DNA of 12,436 bases from Porticoccus sp047635255 (GCA_047635255.1 JBLIIR010000037.1:1-12436); one strand, 5' to 3'; shown: positions 1 through 6,950, counted from the stretch's first letter. Made by a program: numbers and translations. The notes: generated by a model from the sequence alone, not told the origin.

Positions 1-129
1 CAAGAAGTTATGTCTAAAGATTTTTTTTCTATAAACATTATCCTGAATCGCGGCCATGCTGTGGAAGAAATCTATACGACTGATTTATCTTATGATTATA
101 TTAAGATCAATGCAGAATATCGTAGCTAA
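1..129 (+). CDS. argJ: ArgJ C-terminal end (partial; glutamate N-acetyltransferase / amino-acid acetyltransferase)
   Basis: The window opens inside an open frame of 42 codons that ends at TAA 127-129. Its last residues, DLSYDYIKINAEYRS, are the typical C-terminus of the ArgJ beta chain, and the preceding INIILNRG also fits. ArgJ is cytosolic. It transfers the acetyl group from N-acetylornithine to glutamate in the cyclic arginine pathway, and in some bacteria also uses acetyl-CoA. The self-cleavage site and most of the protein lie upstream of the window, so mono- or bifunctionality cannot be judged. The stop overlaps the mutT start by one base (TAATG), which implies co-transcription and translational coupling. 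An argJ-mutT pairing is common in gammaproteobacteria. Confidence 0.85.
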   Translation, partial: QEVMSKDFFSINIILNRGHAVEEIYTTDLSYDYIKINAEYRS

Positions 130-527
130 TGCTTAAAATTTACGTGGTTGCAGCAGTTATTTGGGCTAAGAATAAACAAATACTTGTTACGAAAAGGTCT
201 AAAAATAAACCTCAGGGAGGTTTTTGGGAGTTTCCTGGCGGCAAGATAGAAAGAGACGAGACACCGACTGAGGCGTTATACCGAGAACTAAAGGAGGAGC
301 TGGCTATTTCTGTTCTTGAAATGAAGCCTTTCATGAAGCTTGAGCATGAATACCCAGAGCGCTCTATTATTTTAGATGTATGGATAGTGGAAAAATTTAC
401 TGGCAACGCTAGAGGAAATGAAGGACAAACTATTGCCTGGGTTTCTGTTGATCAATTGAATCAGTACCAGTTTCCTGAGGCAAATAGGCTGATTGTAGAT
501 AAACTCCAGACATTTTTACCCTGCTAG
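129..527 (+). CDS. mutT: MutT, 8-oxo-dGTP diphosphatase (Nudix hydrolase)
   Basis: The protein has 132 residues, close to E. coli MutT (about 129). MutT hydrolyses oxidised dGTP to the monophosphate and so prevents A:T to C:G transversions. The 23-residue Nudix box runs from G38 to I60. It carries the metal-binding core R52-E53-L54-x-E56-E57 and is preceded by WEFPGGKIE, as in genuine MutT proteins. The usual glycine next to last in the box is alanine (A59). The C-terminal half also resembles MutT (KLEHEYPER, then EGQTIAWVS). The ATG overlaps the argJ stop in TAATG, and no strong Shine-Dalgarno is visible, so translation probably depends on coupling. The 3' end overlaps the convergent yacG by four bases. 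Confidence 0.93.
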   Translation: MLKIYVVAAVIWAKNKQILVTKRSKNKPQGGFWEFPGGKIERDETPTEALYRELKEELAISVLEMKPFMKLEHEYPERSIILDVWIVEKFTGNARGNEGQTIAWVSVDQLNQYQFPEANRLIVDKLQTFLPC

Positions 528-754
528 TGATGAGTCGTGTCATCCCTGTCAGTTATGCCTAGCTCTTCAAGCTCCTGTATGGCCGGATTCCCTGGAATAC
601 TGAAACCTTCCGAAGCCCATTCACCAAGATCGATTTGCTTGCAGCGCGTTGAGCAAAAAGGCCTATAGGGTGACTCTTCGTCCCAAATAACTTGAATTTT
701 GCATGTAGGGCAGTCGACGCAGGTAATTTTTTTATTGCTGCTTAATTCTTTCAT
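524..754 (-). CDS. yacG: YacG, zinc-binding DNA gyrase inhibitor
   Basis: This is a 76-residue protein with the YacG zinc ribbon. The ligands are C15-P-T-C18 and C34-S-T-R-C38, separated by the family sequence SPYRPFCSTRC and followed by IDLGEWASEG. An extra cysteine at position 12 lies outside the expected ligand set. In E. coli, YacG binds GyrB and blocks DNA binding by gyrase. The acidic, probably disordered C-terminus (about residues 60-76) fits the family. An AAGGA at 766-770 lies 11 bases before the ATG, somewhat far but the only candidate. The gene follows coaE after 21 bases on the same strand, the usual coaE-yacG order. Its TAG stop shares the palindrome CTAG (524-527) with the mutT stop on the other strand. 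Confidence 0.93.
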   Translation of the reverse strand: MKELSSNKKITCVDCPTCKIQVIWDEESPYRPFCSTRCKQIDLGEWASEGFSIPGNPAIQELEELGITDRDDTTHH

Positions 755-775
755 ACTGCCATTTTTCCTTCCCCA

Positions 776-1393
776 CTATTTTTTATTGAACATTTTTTGT
801 GTTGCTAGGGTCAAATAAAGCTCATGGAGCCCATCTATTTTTATTTTGAGCGCCTTAATATCGCTAGTATTGTCAACAATGTCATTAGCAAATGCTAGTC
901 TTTCTGAGCGCTGCATTTGAGAGCTAATGATTGACTTCACAGTATTTTTTTCGCCGCCATCACGCTTTGAGGTACGTTGAACTTGCAGGCTTTCTGGCAC
1001 ATCTATGATTAGGATTCTATCTGTTAGTTTGTGTTGGTCTGTCTCTACTAGTAGTGGTGACTCGAGCACTGTGTACGAGCTAGCAGAGAGTGCAAGAAGA
1101 TTAATGATCTCTTTCCGAATGGGGGGATGCAAAAGAGTTTCCAGCCATACCTTTTTTTCTGGAGCCTCAAATATTTCTTTACGTATAAATGCTCGGTCCA
1201 GGCCGCCGTCTAGAAGTAGACTTTTTTTACCAAAATAGTCGGCGATTTTGATATGGAATATGGAGTCTTTCTTTGCTATTTTTCGCGCCACAATATCTGC
1301 GTTGACTACCTCTATACCTAGCTGCTTGAAGTAGTTTCCTGCGGTACTTTTACCGCTACCAATGCCCCCTGTGAGTCCAACAAAAAAACTCAT
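776..1393 (-). CDS. coaE: CoaE, dephospho-CoA kinase
   Basis: CoaE phosphorylates the 3' hydroxyl of dephospho-CoA with ATP, the last step of coenzyme A synthesis, in the cytosol. The 205 residues match the family length. The N-terminal P-loop GGIGSGKS is at residues 9-16. It is followed by VNADIVARK, the equivalent of the family motif DADIIAR with the first Asp changed to Asn and the second kept. LLHPPIRKE, LLVE and an Arg-rich lid region (TSKRDGG) follow as in E. coli CoaE. The ATG overlaps the nadC stop by one base (TAATG). A GAGG (1402-1405) lies 8 bases upstream inside the last nadC codons, so this start is well supported and coupled to nadC. yacG follows after 21 bases. Confidence 0.95.
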   Translation of the reverse strand: MSFFVGLTGGIGSGKSTAGNYFKQLGIEVVNADIVARKIAKKDSIFHIKIADYFGKKSLLLDGGLDRAFIRKEIFEAPEKKVWLETLLHPPIRKEIINLLALSASSYTVLESPLLVETDQHKLTDRILIIDVPESLQVQRTSKRDGGEKNTVKSIISSQMQRSERLAFANDIVDNTSDIKALKIKIDGLHELYLTLATQKMFNKK

Positions 1394-2232
1394 TATATTA
1401 ACCTCATAGAAAAATCTATGGCTTGACAGTTTTTAGTTAAACTCCCGGATGAAAGATAGTCTATGCCGGGTATAGCTTTTTGGGTAATATTGACTGTGTC
1501 TATATTCCCCGAGACTTCCAGCTTGATTTTTCCTGCATTCATGGTAATTGCTTGCTTGATCATACTAGGATCAAAATTATCTAGCATTGCTATATCTACG
1601 TTTGCCGTTAAGGCTTCTTGAAGTTCCGAAATAGTTTCTACCTCTACCTCTATTGACCTTTCCGGAGAAATCTCTCTAGCTTTTAGAACGGCAGATTTTA
1701 TTCCGCCGCAGGCGGTTATATGATTTTCTTTGATCAAAAAGGCGTCATACAGCCCCATACGGTGATTTTGGCAACCACCAACGACCACAGCATATTTTTG
1801 CGCTAGCCTCAAGCCAGGTATTGTTTTGCGAGTATCAAGAATCGTTACACCAACTTCTGATATTAATTTGGCATACTCTCGAGCAGTGGTAGCTGTGCCT
1901 GATAAGGTTTGGAGGAAATTAAGAGCCGCCCTTTCTCCTGTTAGTATACTGCGAGCAGAGCCTTTGAGCCTGCATACAATTTGTTCTGGCTCCAGCAATT
2001 CTCCATCCTCAGCAAGCCATTCTATTTTTATATGAGAATCTAGTTGGCGGAATACTTCGTTGAACCATGCTTGACCGCAAAGAACAGCTGGCTCTCTAGT
2101 AACAACGAAGGCATTAGACATGGCGCTACTTGGAATTAGCTGAGCCGTAATATCGCCGTCACCAATATCTTCGATTAAGGATCTAGCAACACTAATTTTA
2201 ATGTCTTCCGTGAGTTTTTTGTTATTCAGCAT
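1393..2232 (-). CDS. nadC: NadC, nicotinate-nucleotide diphosphorylase (quinolinate phosphoribosyltransferase)
   Basis: NadC converts quinolinate and PRPP to nicotinate mononucleotide, CO2 and pyrophosphate in de novo NAD synthesis. The 279 residues are full length. The open sandwich N-terminal domain covers about residues 1-110 and the alpha/beta barrel follows. The basic active-site residues known from characterised enzymes are all present: R101 in ERAALNFLQ, R135-K136 in LDTRKTIPGLR, H157-R158 in GGCQNHRMG and K168 in LIKENH. EVEVET and LDNF are the later barrel motifs. The gene heads a nadC-coaE-yacG operon and is divergent from ampD, as in E. coli. No good Shine-Dalgarno is seen. A weak promoter (TACAAT, complement of 2263-2268) lies just upstream. 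I see no NrtR- or NiaR-like operator. Confidence 0.96.
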   Translation of the reverse strand: MLNNKKLTEDIKISVARSLIEDIGDGDITAQLIPSSAMSNAFVVTREPAVLCGQAWFNEVFRQLDSHIKIEWLAEDGELLEPEQIVCRLKGSARSILTGERAALNFLQTLSGTATTAREYAKLISEVGVTILDTRKTIPGLRLAQKYAVVVGGCQNHRMGLYDAFLIKENHITACGGIKSAVLKAREISPERSIEVEVETISELQEALTANVDIAMLDNFDPSMIKQAITMNAGKIKLEVSGNIDTVNITQKAIPGIDYLSSGSLTKNCQAIDFSMRLI

Positions 2233-2462
2233 ATCAAAAATATTTCATCCATTTTTATAGATATTGTATCAGTACAACTGCTGTATTAAAGACCCCATAG
2301 GATCCATATTAGCAATATGACGGAGCATGTTTTATATTGTTTTTATTTAATGCAAAATTGCATGTATATTTTTTTCAAAAAGTCTTTTATTGTTAGTCAC
2401 TTATAGTATGTAGGTAGTGAATTTTAAAATCTCAAGATCGATTAATTTCTGGACAATCGCTA
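2233..2462. other. Divergent nadC-ampD intergenic region
   Basis: This AT-rich stretch of 230 bases has no credible ORF and must hold the promoters for both nadC (-) and ampD (+). On the minus strand a TACAAT lies at 2263-2268 with a poor TTTAAT-type -35 near 2285-2290. On the plus strand there are -10-like boxes TATATT (2365-2370), TATAGT (2402-2407) and TAAAAT (2425-2430), none with a convincing -35 at 16-18 bases. The only clear symmetric element is the palindrome at 2350-2363. ampD itself has only a weak TGGA 11 bases before its ATG, which suggests low expression. Confidence 0.4.
2350..2363. promoter_or_regulatory. Short palindrome, possible operator
   Basis: The sequence ATGCAA-AA-TTGCAT has perfect 6-base arms around a 2-base centre. 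It lies between the divergent nadC and ampD starts, directly upstream of a TATATT box. The geometry would suit a dimeric regulator. No regulator is encoded beside it and I do not recognise the motif, so chance in AT-rich DNA remains possible. Confidence 0.25.
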
Positions 2463-3008
2463 ATGATCAATTCTAATGGCTGGCATACTGGAGCGCGACC
2501 TGAACCATCGCCAAATTGCAGTGATCGTCCAAATGGAGTAAAAGTCTCTCTTTTGGTTGTTCACAATATTAGCTTGCCGCCAGGTCAGTTTGATAGTAAT
2601 TATGTCTGTGATTTTTTCTTAAACAGTTTGGACGTGAGTATAGATCCATATTTTAAGAAAATCTCTAATCTGCATGTTTCCCCCCACTTGCTGATTGATC
2701 GTAAAGGCGAATTGATACAATTTGTAGGACTGAATGACAGCGCATGGCATGCCGGCAAGTCATTTTTTGAAGGTGATGAGAATTGCAATGACTTTTCCAT
2801 TGGAATCGAACTGATCGGTGCTGACAGCACTCCTTATACTGATACGCAATACCAAACTCTTGTTAGTGTTACTAGAGATGTGATGAAATGTTACCCTTTG
2901 GTGACACGGGGCCGTATCGTCGGACATTCTGATATAGCACCTGAACGCAAAACCGATCCAGGCCCTTCCTTTGATTGGAAGCGCTATCTTTCAGCTCTTA
3001 ATTTTTAA
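2463..3008 (+). CDS. ampD: AmpD, 1,6-anhydro-N-acetylmuramyl-L-alanine amidase
   Basis: AmpD is a cytosolic zinc amidase that removes the stem peptide from 1,6-anhydroMurNAc during peptidoglycan recycling. In species with AmpR/AmpC it keeps beta-lactamase repressed. The 181 residues match the family. Amidase_2 residues are all visible: H34 in VVHNISLPP, H155 and D165 in GHSDIAPERKTDPGP as zinc ligands, with E116 (IGIELIG) and K163 as catalytic residues, nearly the same numbers as in Citrobacter freundii AmpD. The opening RPSPN-like stretch (residues 12-19) is also typical. There is no signal peptide, which favours AmpD over periplasmic AmiD-type paralogues. It is divergent from nadC and lies close to ampG. 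No ampR, ampC or ampE is in the window. Confidence 0.95.
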   Translation: MINSNGWHTGARPEPSPNCSDRPNGVKVSLLVVHNISLPPGQFDSNYVCDFFLNSLDVSIDPYFKKISNLHVSPHLLIDRKGELIQFVGLNDSAWHAGKSFFEGDENCNDFSIGIELIGADSTPYTDTQYQTLVSVTRDVMKCYPLVTRGRIVGHSDIAPERKTDPGPSFDWKRYLSALNF

Positions 3009-3036
3009 GTTTTGTGTGGAAATCGGCTTAGTATTT

Positions 3037-4092
3037 TTAGTCTTGATCCCAACGAAATAAAACCCCTGCAAGCGTTATGAATGTGATGGTCATCAAGACC
3101 AAGATGGCCAACTGCGGGGCGATGTCATAAAAACTCGCGCCTTCTAGCATAACGCTTCTGGATGCTTTGACTAAATGTGTCAGTGGAAGAATTTGCGAGA
3201 ATTCTTGAAGCCATTGAGGGGCACCGTCAAGAGAAAACCATAATTCTGAAAGAAGTAACATGGGAAAACTGATAAGGTTAAGCATGCCATTTGCTAAGTC
3301 CTCACTAGACGTTCGAGCAGCCATAAGTAGCGACATACTTATAATTGCTAGATTACCAGTTATAGCTATGATGAACAGCAGCAAGTAGCTACCTATCATC
3401 ATGAAATCAATGAATAAGTCGCAAGAAATAAATACAATCGTGGTTACTGCAAGCATGATGAATAGCCTAGATAATGCTTGCGAGACTAAGAATTTACATG
3501 CGCTTAAAGGAGTAGCCTGCAGTCTCTTCAGGACTCCATTTTTACGATAACGGACAATGACATAGCCAATTCCCCATAACCCGCTAAACATGATGTTCAT
3601 TGCCAAGATACCCGGAATTACCCAGTCTATGTAGCGTATTTTTTGGCCCTTGATCTCTTCTCGCTGCCAAAGAATTTGAAGGTTAGCTGGCAGTGATTTA
3701 TCTGCAAGCATCAATTTTTCTAACAATAGCCCTTTTTCGGATTCAGGGTTTACCCAGTAGCGCTTCACCTCGCCTGGGTCGATGAATATGTCCAGCTCAT
3801 GGAATCGTACTTTGCTGATAGCATTTTCAAAATCTGTATATATTATGACCTCAATGGTAGGTTCATTGGAAAAAATACCAGATGACATTGCTGGCATTAG
3901 TTTAGAGGCGTCGACCGCAGTTGGTGCGACACCAATCACCCCAGCACGAAATATTTTTTGGCTCTCAGACGAAAAAGCTAGGGCCAGTATAATTACTATG
4001 AGGGGGGTTGCTATAAAAGACCAAAATAGAGAGCCCTTGTCTCGATAATATTCCCTGTTTCTAGCCATCCATAATGCAAAAATTTGCTTCAT
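3037..4092 (-). CDS. ABC-2 type transporter permease
   Basis: This is a 351-residue inner-membrane protein with ABC-2 exporter permease topology. TM1 is at about residues 22-40, followed by a roughly 115-residue extracytoplasmic domain (about 42-155). Five more hydrophobic segments follow at about 158-180, 208-229, 233-257, 269-288 and 325-345. The cytoplasmic segment RYRKNGVLKRLQATPLS after TM2 is the conserved coupling region of this family (DrrB, NodJ and YhhJ-like proteins). It presumably pairs with the ATPase encoded 9 bases upstream. A GGGAG (4105-4109) overlaps the end of the ATPase gene, 12 bases before this ATG. The substrate cannot be read from the sequence; drugs, lipids or polysaccharide are all known for the family. 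Its end faces ampD across 28 bases with no visible hairpin terminator. Confidence 0.85.
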   Translation of the reverse strand: MKQIFALWMARNREYYRDKGSLFWSFIATPLIVIILALAFSSESQKIFRAGVIGVAPTAVDASKLMPAMSSGIFSNEPTIEVIIYTDFENAISKVRFHELDIFIDPGEVKRYWVNPESEKGLLLEKLMLADKSLPANLQILWQREEIKGQKIRYIDWVIPGILAMNIMFSGLWGIGYVIVRYRKNGVLKRLQATPLSACKFLVSQALSRLFIMLAVTTIVFISCDLFIDFMMIGSYLLLFIIAITGNLAIISMSLLMAARTSSEDLANGMLNLISFPMLLLSELWFSLDGAPQWLQEFSQILPLTHLVKASRSVMLEGASFYDIAPQLAILVLMTITFITLAGVLFRWDQD

Positions 4093-4101
4093 TCTTTTAG
4101 A

Positions 4102-5001
4102 TTACTCCCTTAAGTGATGCCCAGTTAGCTTTAAGAATAAGTCATCAAGAGAGGGTTTCCTTACTTGTAGTGATTGCAGGGTGATATTTTTGGATATTAG
4201 TTCCGATAAAGTTTTTTCTACATCATTGGTGGGAATGGCGATGCAGTCTTCGCGTACCTCTATAGGGCTCGAGATGCAATTGATATGGCTGGAGTCGTCT
4301 ACGTTGTTAAAATCTTCCCGATCAAGACAAACATAACTATGGTTAAAGTTTTTTTTCAGAAGAGCGCCTGGGGAGTCATCAGCTATAACCTTCCCTTGAT
4401 CCATTATGACAAGTTGATCACACAGTAACTCAGCTTCTTCCATATAGTGTGTAGTTAAAAGTATAGTTTTTCCACGCTTTTTGATATTTCGAATCAGTGC
4501 CCAAAAGTTCCGTCTTGCTTGAGGATCTAGACCAGTTGTAGGTTCATCCAAAAATAGTATTTCCGGATCGTTCACCAAAGCAATCGCTAAAAGTAACCGT
4601 TGCCGTTGACCTCCAGAAAGTTGTGTAGCATAAGTTTCTAGGAATTCTTCAAGTTGGCATATCTCAATCAAATCATCGATAGATTGTGTATGACGATACA
4701 GTTTCGAAAAAAGGTTAAGAACCTCTCGAGTTTTAAGGTAATCCATTAGCGCCGTTGTTTGAAACTGAATACCTGTCTCTGATGAGAACTGACTATCACG
4801 TAATTTCCCTTTATATAAAATCTTTCCAGAGGTAGCTTGTTTTATATTTTCAATGATCTCAATGGTTGTGGTTTTTCCGGCGCCATTAGGGCCGAGCAGC
4901 CCACAGCATGACCCTTTAGGTATTGCGAAAGACACGTCATCAACCGCCTTTAAAGAGCGAAAAGATTTTGTTAGATTGAAGACTTCAAGGATGGCTGTCA
5001 T
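4102..5001 (-). CDS. ABC transporter ATP-binding protein (ABC-2 exporter, CcmA/DrrA type)
   Basis: This is a 299-residue ATPase with every nucleotide-binding motif intact: Walker A GPNGAGKTTT (37-46), Q-loop Q81, signature LSGGQ (128-132), Walker B ILFLDEP (148-154), D-loop GLDP (157-160) and switch histidine H185 (LLTTHYMEEAE). The C-terminal 90 residues are the variable regulatory extension seen in DrrA/CcmA-type exporters. It energises the permease encoded directly downstream. No Shine-Dalgarno precedes the ATG. The best promoter, CTAACA-17-TATACA on the minus strand (5014-5042), would start transcription only about six bases before the ATG. The operon is divergent from ampG, so the two could share control of the 105-base region. 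Confidence 0.9.
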   Translation of the reverse strand: MTAILEVFNLTKSFRSLKAVDDVSFAIPKGSCCGLLGPNGAGKTTTIEIIENIKQATSGKILYKGKLRDSQFSSETGIQFQTTALMDYLKTREVLNLFSKLYRHTQSIDDLIEICQLEEFLETYATQLSGGQRQRLLLAIALVNDPEILFLDEPTTGLDPQARRNFWALIRNIKKRGKTILLTTHYMEEAELLCDQLVIMDQGKVIADDSPGALLKKNFNHSYVCLDREDFNNVDDSSHINCISSPIEVREDCIAIPTNDVEKTLSELISKNITLQSLQVRKPSLDDLFLKLTGHHLRE

Positions 5002-5013
5002 ATAGCAATTAAG

Positions 5014-5042
5014 TGTATAGCATCATTAGTGTTATCTGTTAG
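5014..5042 (-). promoter_or_regulatory. Candidate sigma-70 promoter for the ABC operon
   Basis: Read on the minus strand, CTAACA (5037-5042) and TATACA (5014-5019) are separated by 17 bases, with 4 of 6 and about 4-5 of 6 consensus matches. The predicted start near 5007 leaves a 5' leader of only about six bases before the ATPase ATG. This is either a near-leaderless transcript or the wrong promoter. Confidence 0.35.
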
Positions 5043-5106
5043 GGTATAAATCTTTTTAATTGAAATTTTTGACAGTATGACGTGCTGACCGTGAAGGAAA
5101 TATTAA

Positions 5107-6423
5107 ATGAACTTCCAACAAGGTACTAGAAGTTGGGGTGAAGCGTTTCGAGTTTATAGTCGACCAGAAGTAGCTAGGATGCTGTTCTTGGGCTTTTCTG
5201 CTGGACTACCCCTTTTGCTTGTATTCAGCACACTAACCGCTTGGCTTCAGGATCTGGATGTCAGTAGGACTAGTATTGGATTTTTTGGGTGGGTGGGGAT
5301 AACCTATTCCATTAAAGTTTTTTGGGCACCAGTTGTTGATCGCATACGGGTCCCTTGGCTAACTGAGAAATTCGGCCAACGACGAAGTTGGATTTTGATG
5401 GGGCAGCTGGGGATTATGCTTGGGTTGATTGCCATGGTATTGGTCGACCCAAAGGCCTCCTTGTCGAATTTCGCAATATGCGCAGTGATAGTTGCTTTTT
5501 CATCATCGACTCAAGATGTCGCTATCGATGCTTTTCGTATTGAATCAGCAGCAGACGAGATGCAGGGAGCGCTAGCTGCAAGTTATCAGTTTGGCTATCG
5601 CTCAGCGATGCTTGTTGCAGGTGCGGGAGCGCTCTATATAGCAGATATATATAGCTGGAACACTGCATATTTTTTTATGGCCGCCTTAATGTTGGTTGGC
5701 ATTGGCACTGTTTTTGTTATCCCTGAACCTGCTCGAGATGATAAAGATAAACCTGAGTTAATAAAGCCAGAAAAGACAGGAAAACGGGATCGTTTGATTC
5801 ATTGGTTTCAGACTGCCTTCATGGCCCCGTTTATCGAGTTTTTTAAAAGGAATGGCTCTTATGCATTAATAATTTTGACGTTTATTGCCGTGTTCCGTCT
5901 TAGTGATATTGCGATGGGCATTATGGCTAACCCATTTTATCTGGACATGGGTTTTACCAAGACTGAAATTGCTAGTATTAGCAAAATATTTGGTTTTTTT
6001 ATGACGCTGCTAGGGGCATTTTTTGGCGGCTTGTGTGTTGTCCGTTATGGCGCTCATAGACCTTTGCTGCTGGCAGCTGGATTAACGGCAGTTACCAATT
6101 TATTGTTTGTAAATTTGGCAAATATGGGGCATGACATTAATGGGTTAGTGATGGCAATAAGTGCCGATAACATTAGCGGTGGATTTGCAGGAGCTGTTTT
6201 CATTGCTTATTTATCCAGCCTAACTAATCGCGCCTTCACCGCCACACAATATGCGCTTTTTACCTCATTGATGACTTTGCCGGGTAAATTCTTTAGTGGT
6301 TTTTCTGGTATCATAGTCGATGCTACTAGCTACCAGGTATTTTTTACCTATGCTGCACTAATGGGCATACCTGCAATAGTCTTGTCTTGGGTGTTGTGGA
6401 AAAAAGCGGGTCATGCAACTTAA
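5107..6423 (+). CDS. ampG: AmpG, muropeptide permease (MFS)
   Basis: AmpG is an inner-membrane, proton-driven importer that brings GlcNAc-1,6-anhydroMurNAc and its peptides from periplasm to cytosol for recycling. The family signature is clear. GLPLLLVFSTLTAWL (33-47) is the first helix. KVFWAPVVDR (70-79) and FGQRRSWI (89-96) surround the MFS motif A region. SSSTQDVAIDAFRIE (132-146) carries the conserved QDVAIDA. The 438 residues suggest about 12 membrane helices, shorter than E. coli AmpG (about 490), with a charged cytoplasmic loop near residues 205-235. AAGGA (5094-5098) lies 8 bases before the ATG and supports this start. ampD, encoding the enzyme acting on the imported product, lies 2.1 kb upstream. 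fxsA follows after 22 bases. A second AmpG-like paralogue (AmpP) elsewhere is possible. Confidence 0.92.
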   Translation: MNFQQGTRSWGEAFRVYSRPEVARMLFLGFSAGLPLLLVFSTLTAWLQDLDVSRTSIGFFGWVGITYSIKVFWAPVVDRIRVPWLTEKFGQRRSWILMGQLGIMLGLIAMVLVDPKASLSNFAICAVIVAFSSSTQDVAIDAFRIESAADEMQGALAASYQFGYRSAMLVAGAGALYIADIYSWNTAYFFMAALMLVGIGTVFVIPEPARDDKDKPELIKPEKTGKRDRLIHWFQTAFMAPFIEFFKRNGSYALIILTFIAVFRLSDIAMGIMANPFYLDMGFTKTEIASISKIFGFFMTLLGAFFGGLCVVRYGAHRPLLLAAGLTAVTNLLFVNLANMGHDINGLVMAISADNISGGFAGAVFIAYLSSLTNRAFTATQYALFTSLMTLPGKFFSGFSGIIVDATSYQVFFTYAALMGIPAIVLSWVLWKKAGHAT

Positions 6424-6445
6424 AATTTCCATAAGGAACTAGTCT

Positions 6446-6904
6446 TTGAGGTACCTAATATTTTTTGCTGTTGTTGTGCCTATTGCAGAAATCTCGCTGC
6501 TAATCAAGGTTGGTAGTGAGATTGGCTCCTTGCCTACCATCGGTCTTGTGTTGCTAACAGCTGGAATGGGGTTCTCTTTGCTGAGGCAACAGGGTATCGA
6601 AGCTTTCTCCCGCGTTCGCAGAAAAATGAATGCCGGAGACTTGCCTGCCCAGGAGATGATCGAGGCTGTTATTATTGCGCTTAGCGGTGCTTTGCTGGTG
6701 ATCCCAGGGTTTGCCACTGATCTTCTAGGGTTTGCCGGTTTAATACCCAGACTTAGGATGTATTTTTTATCAGGTTTAGTATCGAAATTTTTTGTTAGAG
6801 GTTACGGCCAAAGCTTTACCCAAGAGCAGTCAGGTAATGACATGGTTCGTGATAAGCGAAAAGCTATAGATGCTGAATATTGGAGAGAGGGTGAAGATAA
6901 ATAA
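6446..6904 (+). CDS. fxsA: FxsA family membrane protein
   Basis: This is a 152-residue integral membrane protein of the FxsA family, named because extra E. coli FxsA relieves the exclusion of phage T7 by the F plasmid. Its normal role is poorly understood. Hydrophobic segments lie at about 2-20, 28-46, 74-90 and 92-110. The family pattern GALLVIPGFATDLLGF (81-96) followed by LIPRLR is present. The tail (about 120-152) is polar and cytoplasmic, ending in DAEYWREGEDK. Translation starts at TTG: AAGGA (6433-6437) lies 8 bases upstream, and the residues after it match the family N-terminus (RYLIFFAVVVPIAEI). It sits 22 bases after ampG and directly before groES, near which fxsA is also found in E. 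coli. Confidence 0.9.
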   Translation: MRYLIFFAVVVPIAEISLLIKVGSEIGSLPTIGLVLLTAGMGFSLLRQQGIEAFSRVRRKMNAGDLPAQEMIEAVIIALSGALLVIPGFATDLLGFAGLIPRLRMYFLSGLVSKFFVRGYGQSFTQEQSGNDMVRDKRKAIDAEYWREGEDK

Positions 6905-6921
6905 GTATTTCTATACTGCCC

Positions 6922-6950
6922 CTTGAAATGATTAGAGTGTGACACCATAT
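6922..6950 (+). promoter_or_regulatory. Sigma-32 (RpoH) heat-shock promoter of groESL
   Basis: A perfect CTTGAAA (6922-6928) is followed after 14 bases by CACCATAT (6943-6950), which matches the sigma-32 -10 consensus CCCCATnT at seven of eight positions. Spacing and hexamers agree with E. coli heat-shock promoters. Transcription should start near 6957, leaving a leader of about 100 bases before groES. No CIRCE inverted repeat (TTAGCACTC-N9-GAGTGCTAA) is present, so control by HrcA is not indicated. Confidence 0.85.

Noticed and set aside
751..762. Four-codon mini-ORF (Met-Ala-Val-stop, minus strand) whose TGA overlaps the yacG ATG
   Set aside because: The only Shine-Dalgarno (766-770) is too close to serve it and better placed for yacG. 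A chance ATG is the simpler reading.
5069..5074. Perfect TTGACA -35 hexamer upstream of ampG
   Set aside because: Seventeen bases downstream lies the ampG ribosome binding site region (5092 onwards) with no -10 box. Transcription from it would start at or inside the gene.
6439..6717. 92-codon minus-strand ORF opposite fxsA
   Set aside because: The plus-strand FxsA match is clear and has a good ribosome binding site; the antisense frame has neither.
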